From assembly GCF_028554725.1 (NCBI RefSeq), contig NC_071669.1, positions 6,410,501 through 6,474,500 on the forward strand: a DNA stretch of 64,000 bases, in the 5' to 3' direction. Shown here in pieces: positions 1-9,754 of this stretch. Numbering within the stretch: position 1 is the first letter of the stretch; each line of letters starts with the position of its first letter. The DNA comes from Zeugodacus cucurbitae (Eukaryota > Arthropoda > Insecta > Diptera > Tephritidae). A model generated the notes under the pieces. That model made no database searches. It was not told where the DNA came from and was given only the letters and a program-made list of their open reading frames with translations. The position numbers were made by a program, and so were the translations under genes.

Positions 1-540
1 AAGAAATAAAATTGAATTAACGTCAAAATGTGGCTGTAAATGTAAGATTCCTGTTTAACGGCATGTCTCCCAGATGTGTCCAATTTTGTGTTTGTCAATA
101 AAGTACGTTGGCGTTCAAGAGTTGCATGTGCCTGTGTGTTCCTACCTGATGGTAAAAATAAAATTAAAAGAAGCCGTAGAAATTGGAACAGCTGTTCATT
201 CGAAAGCACTTCTTGAGGTGTTATTATGTGATATTAAGGGAGTACAATGCCTCGTGAGTTGTTATTGATATGCCAGACAGAGAAGACACTTTTGATAAGG
301 TTATGTCAGTCTAGGCTTTTCAAAAAACTATTTTTTTGTTATGGGTTAAAACAACATTTAGAGAGCCGAAGAGTCACTCTGAATGTAGAGCGGCGGTAGC
401 GGTGCCTTGAGTTCGCTGACTATGCACTCAAGGCTGCTTAAGGAATGCTTATCTCTATCGGTGACATCGATCTACTTTTCGATTAGACTGGTCTAGGTTC
501 CTGGCCACAGCGTAATCACAGGAACTTGAAAGACTGATGC
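1..540. other. Intergenic, nothing recognised
   Basis: No ORF with family resemblance, no splice-consistent exon chain and no repeat structure was seen here. The stretch leads into the first retrotransposon tail. Confidence 0.5.
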
Positions 541-900
541 AAGGCCAGGTACGTCTGTCTCACTCAGAGTAGTATGGGAACATGTAGGACCACCGTTTTT
601 CTTATGAGATTGACTACTACAAGGTGGACCTCGACTGAGTTGGGCAAGTGCCGGTCGAAAGAGGTATTCCAATTCTTCGCTCTTGACAAAGTTCACCTCT
701 CCTTATTTGTAGCGGTTCAAACTGACCATTGTCCCATCGGGAACCATGCTGTTAGGTTAAAGATCTAGACCGGATGCTAGCTATAGAAGCTGCCTGGTGG
801 CAAACGAGGTGGAATCATCTCATCGCTTTCTTCTGAAATTTCCCGCCTTTGTGAGATCAAGGCAAAGATTTTTTGGATCACACTTTTTCGAACAATCGCG
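541..900 (+). mobile_element. Decayed non-LTR retrotransposon 3' tail, copy 1
   Basis: The forward strand reads HCPIGNHAVRL near 736-766. Past stops and a frame change it continues with YRSCLVANEVESSHRFLLK and PAFVRSR. This is the pattern at the C-terminal end of RNase H-bearing insect LINEs (I/Jockey-like), where a Cys/His motif follows RNase H. It is heavily mutated and has no intact ORF. A second copy of the same segment lies about 540 bp downstream. Confidence 0.6.
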
Positions 901-1077
901 CAAAATAGCGAATTTAGAAGTCAAAAATCTCTGCCGATTTGCAGTACAATCATGGCGCTTTGTCGAGTCTTAATACCTAATAACAGGGGGCTTCACAAAT
1001 AACTATCTGAACTGACTGATTTTTATGTATAGCTAAGGCAAGTTATTATCAAAATTTATGTTGGTAATGATCCTGTT

Positions 1078-1480
1078 CTTCACTCACAGCAGCAGGGGAA
1101 CATGTAGGAGTACCGCTGTACTTTTGTGGTTTACTACTGCCCAGTTTGGTCCCGACTGAGCTGAGTAAGCGCTGGTGCCAGATCTTTTTGGCCTAAGGGG
1201 AATCGCAAGAGATCTATTGAGCTCTCCGCATTTAGTCATAGAGATTCTATTGGGCCATTGCCTCATCGGAATCCTAACAGCGTGGTTAAAGATCTTACCG
1301 GATGTCAGCGGTAAAAGCTATCTGAAGGTGAACAAGGTGGTATCATCTAATCATTTTCTTCTGAAATGTGCAGCCTTTGCGAGATCAAGACAAAGAGTTC
1401 TCGGATCTCAACTGGATAGAATACTGTTTTTTTTCGAAACTTCGGGTTCCTAGAATCACCAACGCTATACGACCTCTGGA
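1078..1480 (+). mobile_element. Decayed non-LTR retrotransposon 3' tail, copy 2
   Basis: The frame from 1175 gives LLGHCLIGILTAWLKILPD and then FLLKCAAFARSRQRVLGSQ. These match the C-terminal region of RNase H-type LINE polyproteins (usual pattern: GHCPIGTHA, then a Cys motif, then CPAFARLR). The DNA flanks resemble copy 1 (541-900), including a shared GGGAACATGTAGGA start, so the two are tandem relatives. Expected cysteines are lost and there is no upstream RT, so the copy is dead. Confidence 0.6.
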
Positions 1481-2330
1481 AAAACCGCCATTTTCTATTC
1501 AAATGTCAATATATGAAAATTTTTCATATCTATATCTAAGTAATAAATTCGGGTTTCATTACACCCTGAATACATAGTCACGGTTAGCCATTTTTAGGGT
1601 TTAAACTATTGAAGCACAACTTATTTTTTTTTTTTTGCTTTAGATACCGATTAAAGATTAAGAAATTTTGGTTTATAATTAGAAATATGCATGCGCCGAA
1701 TGGAAATGATACAAACTCAATCGAATGCTTCCATTGTCAGAACTTAACCTAATTTTGATAATTGAAGAGATCGGGTTTATTGTAATATTAAATAATGCAT
1801 AATGACAGCGGATAAGAAATTGTGCGTACGTCGGAATGAATTTATATGGTTAGATATGGTTTTCCAACTTAAGCTTTTATATAATAAACAATATTTTATA
1901 ATATATGTTCTAATGATAGATAGATATTAATTATATAACTTTACACTATTCTAACTCTTTCTTCATATTTCTATAATAAAACATTAATAAAGCAATAATA
2001 AATAATAAAATGGGCGTTAGCTGCTGACCGCAAGTGGACTTACCCATTTTGAATGTTCTCTCTGTTGATTGTTGTGCGTGTTGTCGGAAAATTTATGCAG
2101 CAATTTTCAGTATATTTCAATATTTATGTAATTATGTGTGTGTGACTGCTTTGCGACAAGCTATAATATTTACAGTATTAATATTTAAATACACGAACAC
2201 ATGCAGATTTAAACGCGCTAACACAACACTTTTTTGATTTAATTTACTTCTTACGCGCACACTAGCCTACAGGTAGGTATGAGTATATATATATTCACAT
2301 ACAGATGTAAGTGTATGAAACGCGTTAACA
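1481..2330. other. A+T-rich intergenic DNA, nothing recognised
   Basis: Only short chance ORFs and poly-A/T runs are present. No repeat family or gene was recognised. Confidence 0.5.
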
Positions 2331-3960
2331 CAAATACAAGCAAGCCGAATGAGAATTAGGCACTCTGCGCTGGTATTTCAACGCGCACAAAGGTGTTAAA
2401 GCCACGAAAACTACAATTCAAGCGCAGTAACCGAGCTCCGACAAAAACGTTAAACACACACACACGCGGACGGTATATGTAAACGAGTATGTATGGCAGT
2501 TTCAGCTCAAACGCAAATCAAGCGAGAGCACGCCGTATGCGCGCTATTCCACGCTTACAGCAAAGCTAATTTGTTCAGTTCAGCTGACTGTTATGCAGCG
2601 AATTGGTCAGAATATATGCGCATACATACATACAAAAATATATATAAGCAGCGATGGGGTTGACTTAAGTCGCCCGCTGCTGTTGGTCTGAGCGCGGATT
2701 AGGCGTGTGAGGGGGGTGTACACTCTGCTGTGCTCGCTGCCACGCGATGTATGGCTTATGGGTTTGTTTGTAGTACGTAAGCGCGACGCGCTGTTGTGCG
2801 GTGAAGGTAAACGTGTTTTTCGCCCAAAACTCAATTCATTACTGACTGATGTGGGTGCCGTTTTCGTTTGTCTTTGTTTCGGTTTATTATTTAAGTCGTC
2901 GTTTTGCTGTGCTATATAGTTATTTTTTTTTATTTTCACTTTATGAAAATATTGTCTTTATTTACTTTGGTATTTTCACTGTTATTGAGTATTTTTATTA
3001 AATATTCCCTTTTGTGCACACTATTTTTCTTGTGTTGTTTTATTTTATTATTGCGCACCTTTAACACTTGTTTGGTTGTAGTTGTTGTGTAAATTCAGCA
3101 GCTTTTCATATGCACGCGTATAAGAAAATGGCAGTCAGTTGTTACAATGGTATGGGGAAAACACTTGTTTGCTATGTTCCCTTTTGCTGTTTGTTTTCGT
3201 TTGTTTTTTACGCGTTAGCTTGGCAACGAGCTTGTAAATATTTGTGTTTTACATTTGCTTTATAATCCAATCCAATGGAATGCAATACTACGAATTGCTT
3301 TGCATTTATGTTATTCTTCTTTGCTGCAGTACGTTTGTTTGTTCGTATGTGTGCCGCTTAATATTTTTCTTTCAATCAATGCTTATTGGAAATAACTTTT
3401 ACGCTCACACGCGATCGCTTTAAGCGTTTTTATTACTTAATATTTTTTTATACGCATACAAATTCACACTTTAATTTAAGTTACACTTAATTTCCAAACA
3501 CTGTCTCTAATTCATGCCACATATGTCATTAATAAAAGTAATAACAAATGTTGTACAAAAACACGCACTGCGTTTTATTTGCAACTGCAACGACACCAAC
3601 TAACCACCATTTGTTCTCAACATTCAATTTCTTATAAGAACAATTTGATTTGATTTTATAACTTTCAACCACCGCACTACAAAGCGCACCAATTATAACA
3701 TAAACGCGGCAAAAAAGCGTTTAACAAGCGTCCGCTGTCATCTTAAACTGTCACAACGTTAACTTCCTCTCACGAATGTCGAAAAGTCACTGACTCCACT
3801 GGCACAGTAATGTTAATTGCCGCTTCAAACTACCACCATCAACAAGCGTTGCACACAAACTGTCACAAGCGCTGGCAACGCAAAACCCAGCAACCAACAG
3901 TCAAAATAACTGGCCAGCAGCAGCAGCAAGTTGCGTTTTGTTGTGGAAGCAGCAATGGCA
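2331..3960. promoter_or_regulatory. Possible promoter / 5' noncoding exon region
   Basis: This stretch has clearly more CpG and less poly-A/T than its surroundings. It contains a TCAGTT initiator-like motif near 2575 and a TATATAAG box near 2639. On the minus strand the 3720-3960 part has the GC-balanced, CAGCAG-rich look of a fly 5' untranslated exon. The ORFs here are low complexity and unlike any protein I know. A gene reading leftward off the window is possible but not shown. Confidence 0.2.
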
Positions 3961-5731
3961 GTTACTATGTAACGAAATAAACTTTACATACACTTAACAC
4001 TAAATACTCGAAAAAACCGGTTTCTTTGCGCACTTGCAACCCGAACATGTTTGATAGCATTTGATTTTGAGTAGTAGACACAATTAAAAGCAACAAAAAT
4101 AATAAATTTATTAAATATTCAGTCACGATTTTAACACAAAATTGTCAACTGACTTCAATTTATAATTCTTTTGCCACTACACACACACTTTATTCGTTAG
4201 CTGTCAAAATGCATCAGAAGTAGAGGAGAAGAATAAAGAGCAAAATAGCAGTTATTGGCTCTCTAGTTATATGTTATTATGTTATTTTATGGAAATATTA
4301 TTAATAATCAAAGATTTTCATACTCAAATGTATCTATGTATATAATAACATTGTGATCCAATTAATTATAATTATTTTTGAAATTGAACAACGCAATTAG
4401 TATAGAGCACTATATTACGTATATTAAAGCTCAACAACAATTTCTATATTTACAACGGCTCTTCAACTGTTTTCTCATTCAGTTTGAATGCTAGTACGAA
4501 TTATGATATTTTGCTGAGATTTCGGATAAATGTAAGGGTAACTTTATAGAATTATAAAAAATTAAAAAAAAAATTTCATTTATATTAATAACTGTAATTT
4601 ATTATACTTTTTAATATTTTATATATTTTTTTATTTAATATCGCAATTTAAATATTTGTAAATGAACTAATTTCCGGACACAATTCATACGTTGGTTTCA
4701 AAACCACTCGTGGAACAAACTGACAGTTTGTAAGCTGGCGTACCTCATGAAGGAAGAAGAGAAACAGCGTTTGATAATTACAAATTGGAAATTTACGGAA
4801 ACAAAAAAAGCAAAAATTTTTAAAAATTATATATTTTTTCAAGAAAATTAAAAAAGGTATAAATAACGAAGACAGCAGGTCAAGTGATTAATGATTATTG
4901 TGCTATACAGCTGAAATCTTCTTATTTTGTATATAAAGCGCTAATAAAGTTTACTATGGCAAGTTCCTCAGCCACTATATACTTTCACATTAGCTCTTAC
5001 ATCCGATCTGTAAATTTGTAGAACACACTGTGCACAGCAATACCACAAAAAACAAGTATTTACTTAATACATTTAAGCTGAACATTTCCACAAGCTTACT
5101 GAATTGCAGCGCATTAAAAACTCGTATAAGAATGCGATTAACAAAGGCTATACACACAAACAAACATAAAATATTGTATTTGTAAAATGATAAATACTTT
5201 TTTTATTGGTATTCATAAGTGTTGCTAAGTATTTATAAATAAGCAATACATTGTATGATAAAATTTAAATAATTATACTTTTTATATTTTTGCATTGTAA
5301 GTAGAAGCACAAAGGTACTGTAAAATTTTTTCTCCATTTTACTATTTCACATATTTTCGTTACAAGTGCTGCTAAAAACTCTAGTTATGTAATAATATAT
5401 AATAAACAAAAACAAAATATGAATGTGCATATGTATGCAACATATTAAAAGTAGAAATCTGTCAAAGCAGCAGATAAGATAAGGAAAAGAACACATACAT
5501 ACGTACATATATTATAAATTAATAAAAAAAACGGAATGGTTTGCAGCTATTTGGCAATAAATATTGTACAGCAAATTAATTGGATATTGCCTTACGCATG
5601 CCATTACAAAATGTAAATATATTTGACTTATTGTAAGCATGCGTTTAAGATTTTCATTATAATGTTTTTTTTAGATTTACTATTTGCATAACCCAGCCTA
5701 TATGCTACATATGTGACGTAGTTGCAAACGC
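3961..5731. other. A+T-rich region downstream of FAM91
   Basis: The part nearest 5731 is presumably the 3' UTR of the leftward FAM91 gene. I did not pin its poly(A) site. The rest is poly-A/T with no coding or repeat signal. Confidence 0.4.
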
Positions 5732-8700
5732 TTATCTGCCACTCCAATAGCAAACGCGTCCATTTTCGAACGCCAAATTTATGCGTGGATATGGCAAGAT
5801 TTTTCCAATCTTCAATTGCTCGATGTTTGGCTCCTCTTCAAAGTACATGCATTGCTTGACGAACTTCAAGAAGGTCGCATTCATCTGCTCCGCTCTATCC
5901 GGCAGAGCCTGCAGATTCTCATCTTGATGCAGTTTGCGTACAATTTGCTCACAAATACGTGTATTGCAATCGACATCGAAGAGTGGCACACCGAAATTCA
6001 CATCCAATATGGTCCAATCCTCTGATGTGGTATCCTCGTTTGCAGCATCAGTTTCCAATATTGCACTTGTATTGCTGATCGGTATTTCCACCGAACTTTG
6101 TGACACTAATTCGTTTTTGTTATGTTTTGCCGCCGAATCAGCATCACATTTCGCTAATTCTGATGCCAATAATTCGTTGCAGTCGACTGATGTGTAGACA
6201 TTTGATGGCGAACCATTTTGCGGACTAACCGCAAAGTAATTCTCATCTGGACTCTTGAGTTGACTACCGCGGATGGGTGAGGCACTCAAACGCGCAAAAC
6301 TAGTCACTTCGGAGCCATCTGCTGGCGATAAGAGATCTTGTGGTTGTGTCACTGTTATTGGTGCTGTTGTATTGGCAATGACATTTGACACCGACGGTGC
6401 TGTTGTTGCAACACTCTTTGGCGCATTCACTGTCTTAATTTTATTTTTGGGATGTCTTAGGTGTACTTGCACATCAAATGACTCGCAACCAATATCTGGC
6501 ACGCCCGTATTAAGGAATGTTATAAAACCGCAATTGTGTTCCAGATCTAAATATTTCATTAGCTGTTGTACGGCTTTGTGATTGATCCATTCCAATTGGC
6601 GTGGATCATCGCGATTGAATGGGAATGCTTCGTAACGCAATTCACCAGGTTGTCGTATGCCATAACCCTGCACCAGAATGCAACCATTTTTCAACTGATC
6701 ATTTAGATTGCGGAAATTTTCAGAGTTCAAGATATACGAATCGGAATGTAGTATATTTACAAGCAGCTTGCCGTAACCAAGAAATATGCGTGGTAGTGTT
6801 TTAAGTACAGTGCCTCTACACAGGAACAGACTTGGTGGTCCATAGCCTGTTGTAAAAATAATGAGGTTATGAAACAATTTAAATTTTATTATAAATTTCA
6901 ACGTACCTGTTATATGATTATAGAACAGCTTCGTCCACATATGCGAGCTATCTGAGCTGCGGTAGTACTGCCCAAAAAATGGAATGCTGAAGATATGTGA
7001 GAGTGTAGCAGTTAACGGTGTGGCAGATATAATGAATTTATATTTCTTTTCGAGCACACGATCGCGTGTTTTCTGATCCAAGCACTCCAAACATTCCAGC
7101 CGCAATAAATCCAAACCACCTGGCAGCAGATGTCGCAACGAACAAATGGTCGATCGCAAAATTACTGCATGCGCAAAATACCGCGAAACATCGCCTTCAC
7201 CCTCGGCATCTAAGAGCGAAACTTTTTCTAGCTCTGCTAAAAATGAGTCCATACTTTCCTCCGATAGTTTTCCCACCTCAAACATAGTGACAGCGTGATT
7301 TTTTAAACCCGGCGATAGATTGCCCATCATTAAAAATGCCGTTAAGGTGGAATCAAAGAGAAATCCAACACGTTTGCCTGTCTTCTCTGATACACTGGGT
7401 AGTTTGCCTTCACCTTTGGGTGTGGTTGGCAATTCTTTGATACTTAATTTTGTGGTACTCTCACTTAAATCATCCAATTCAGAGCTGAGTTCATGCTCCT
7501 CTGAGTGGCTATGCATGTCACCGCCACCAGTTTGCATTGCTTGTGGAGACGGCGAAGGCATATTAGCAAAACTGAAGTCACTCGTATTGCCATCGGATGA
7601 AAGATAACCAATGGAGCTGTTGTCCCTATCCTGCGGCTTTATTAAAACTGGACTATATTCTGCCGCTTCAGCGCGTTCTGCTGTGGACTCGGATGTAATG
7701 AAGTTGTTATAATTGAGCGGTGTTATTTGTGGTGGTTCACGTGATGTAGATTCTTCCAATTGGTATTGTGCCCAACTGGCATGATATTTGATATCAATAC
7801 TGGGACTGTCACCGACTGGACTTTTGCGACGTGAGAAACCCAAACGACAGAGCAGTGACACGGCTTGCTTGACTGAGTCCAAATCAACTTGCAACATTTG
7901 CGCCAATTCCGAAATTGTCATATGTTCATCAGCGCTAACGAAAATTTTATAGAGTAAATTCTCAAAGTGGTCGCCACTAGTACGATTCATTACGAAATTA
8001 CGTAGTGGTGGTATGCTAATGCAATCTTCACCTGATATGGGTATGTCTAAATAGATGAGTCCCTTTCGATATAAACTATGCACAACAATGTAATCGCATT
8101 TGCCTGCGGTTTGTGAGCCAAAATCGATAAGATCATCAATAAGACTACGTTCGGCCGTAGTTACAAATCTTATATCCGCTTCCAAGACATAACCTACCTC
8201 GATGCGCCACCATGGTTCAATACATACACGCACCGGGAATCGAGGTAAGAAATCCAATGGATTCGGCTTGGCGCTAAAAAGTAGTGCACGTGTTGTATGT
8301 GTTTTTAAATCGCTTATCAGCGATAAATACTCATTGCGTCCAATGCCCAAAATACGCAGGCAATCTGCAGCGGTGAAATTTGGTAGCGTATCGTATGACT
8401 TATCATTGCGTAGCAACTGACTCACTAGATCAAGATAATAGTTAAATGGCGTAACGCGCAGTCCTTTCGTTATAATGTCAGCCAAATGATATGGAAATAG
8501 TAATAGGCCATTGATGCTCTTCTGCACCAGCAATTCGTAGTAACGTTGCTCATGACGAAAAACCTTCGATACGAGATTACCACGAAAACGTAACTGATTC
8601 TTTAGACTATAATTGAAAACATACTTTTCATAGTCGAGTTGATTGTTATGGAGCACTTGCTTCAAATGTATCGGCACGGCTGCCCATGGAATGTTTTGAC

Positions 8701-8743
8701 GTACGCAATTACCAATATCTTCAGAGACCTTCTCCGACATCAT
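5732..8743 (-). CDS. FAM91 homologue (FAM91A1-like trafficking adaptor)
   Basis: CDS is complement(5732..6846, 6907..8743), 983 residues. The N-terminal half opens MMSEKVSEDIGNCVRQNIPW and runs through residue ~300, including a winged-helix-like segment ISELAQMLQVDLDSVKQA. This matches the FAM91 N-terminal domain. From about residue 460 (GKRVGFLFDSTLTAFLMMG) the FAM91 C-terminal domain follows. A Ser/Thr-rich insert at roughly residues 755-900 makes the protein longer than vertebrate FAM91A1 (about 840). FAM91A1 is known to act at the trans-Golgi network with WDR11 and TBC1D23 in endosome-derived vesicle capture. The fly role is inferred. The one intron is 60 nt, GT-AG, and in frame without a stop, so a naive ORF call gives 1003 residues. 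The gene is divergent from the ligase gene that starts at 9755. Confidence 0.93.
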   Translation of the reverse strand: MMSEKVSEDIGNCVRQNIPWAAVPIHLKQVLHNNQLDYEKYVFNYSLKNQLRFRGNLVSKVFRHEQRYYELLVQKSINGLLLFPYHLADIITKGLRVTPFNYYLDLVSQLLRNDKSYDTLPNFTAADCLRILGIGRNEYLSLISDLKTHTTRALLFSAKPNPLDFLPRFPVRVCIEPWWRIEVGYVLEADIRFVTTAERSLIDDLIDFGSQTAGKCDYIVVHSLYRKGLIYLDIPISGEDCISIPPLRNFVMNRTSGDHFENLLYKIFVSADEHMTISELAQMLQVDLDSVKQAVSLLCRLGFSRRKSPVGDSPSIDIKYHASWAQYQLEESTSREPPQITPLNYNNFITSESTAERAEAAEYSPVLIKPQDRDNSSIGYLSSDGNTSDFSFANMPSPSPQAMQTGGGDMHSHSEEHELSSELDDLSESTTKLSIKELPTTPKGEGKLPSVSEKTGKRVGFLFDSTLTAFLMMGNLSPGLKNHAVTMFEVGKLSEESMDSFLAELEKVSLLDAEGEGDVSRYFAHAVILRSTICSLRHLLPGGLDLLRLECLECLDQKTRDRVLEKKYKFIISATPLTATLSHIFSIPFFGQYYRSSDSSHMWTKLFYNHITGTLKFIIKFKLFHNLIIFTTGYGPPSLFLCRGTVLKTLPRIFLGYGKLLVNILHSDSYILNSENFRNLNDQLKNGCILVQGYGIRQPGELRYEAFPFNRDDPRQLEWINHKAVQQLMKYLDLEHNCGFITFLNTGVPDIGCESFDVQVHLRHPKNKIKTVNAPKSVATTAPSVSNVIANTTAPITVTQPQDLLSPADGSEVTSFARLSASPIRGSQLKSPDENYFAVSPQNGSPSNVYTSVDCNELLASELAKCDADSAAKHNKNELVSQSSVEIPISNTSAILETDAANEDTTSEDWTILDVNFGVPLFDVDCNTRICEQIVRKLHQDENLQALPDRAEQMNATFLKFVKQCMYFEEEPNIEQLKIGKILPYPRINLAFENGRVCYWSGR
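6847..6906 (-). other. 60-nt intron of FAM91, stop-free and in frame
   Basis: On the minus strand the donor is ACAG|GTACGT and the acceptor is TTTACAACAG|GC. Splicing joins CAT ATA ACA G with GC TAT GGA, giving HITGYGPPSLFLCRG as in FAM91 proteins. Left unspliced, the 20 extra hydrophobic/basic residues (starting TLKFIIKFKL) do not resemble the family. The intron reading is therefore preferred. Confidence 0.88.
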
Positions 8744-9754
8744 TTCTCACTTAGATTTCTTGTTTTTGTTATTTTTTAAAGTTGAACAGTTACGCGGCTC
8801 GAATTTATTTACATTTTATGTATCACAAAACAATATATTTTTGGCACAAAAAGGAATAAAATATATTTGCTTTTATTTACTTTTTAAAATGTGGCTAAAA
8901 GCGAATAAGGAGATTAAAAGATATCAAGTTTTCTCTGACACAGCTGACGTTTATCAATACCTTTTGTTTGTGTACATTTTCGTCGGTGTTTCTATATTTT
9001 GACAAATAAAATAACAGTGTGGGCAGTAATAAAAAAAACAACAAATGCAAGGTTGTTGAGGAAGAGTACTACGCAGAATTTCGGATTATTTCAGTTGGTT
9101 CAATAATTACTTAATACAATTATTTATAACATTTATCCAAATTTTACGAAAAATTGTGAAAATTATTAAAATAACTTACAATTCTTACTGAAAAGTGTTT
9201 ATTTAAAAAAATGTAATTTCATTAATTCTAAATTTACATATGCAACCCTGTTTGAATGATTTTTAGAATTTTTTTGGCAGTTGTGGTAGCAACAAGGAGA
9301 CAATTTCTTAAACATTTTTCTTCCACAGCTTTCTTTACAATAATTGCTTAAAAAGAAGGTTTATATCATTATAAATAAACCAAATCACATAAAATTTATT
9401 TATTAATAAAAATAATATTCAATATATTGTGAACGACAATTCCACAAACAGATAGATTTGTGAAAATTTTTGCGAAAATTGGCGAAGAAGACAGGAACAA
9501 TCGATTTTTTTGTATTGACAGTTCCTTTTAGTAGGAGCAGTGTAGCAGGTAACAGCCTGAAAACATACAGGCAACAAAATAATTCACCGACTTTTAATCA
9601 AAACCAACATTATATTGTCAAGCAGTCCGGCTAAAGCGCCTGAAAACCATACATACCTTTTGTTTGTTAAAACTGCAGGATACAAAATTATTAAACTGAA
9701 ATAAAAAAGTTAATTTTTGAAGCGATTAAGGCACTGGGTGTATAACGCCACTTG
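8744..9754. promoter_or_regulatory. Divergent FAM91 / UBE3A intergenic region
   Basis: About 1 kb separates the two head-to-head start codons. It must carry both 5' UTRs and promoters. I see no TATA box or clear core element at a convincing position. The DNA is A+T-rich, and the stretch nearest 9755 is less so, consistent with 5' UTR. Sharing of one promoter is an inference from geometry only. Confidence 0.5.

Noticed and set aside
2607..2939. 110-residue minus-strand ORF
   Set aside because: Low complexity, overlapped by an equally long forward ORF, no domain and no splice context. Composition of the island explains both.
6847..6906. Reading FAM91 as a single 1003-residue exon
   Set aside because: Good donor and acceptor flank 60 nt that interrupt a conserved HITG|YGPPSLF stretch. 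The insert is unlike the family.
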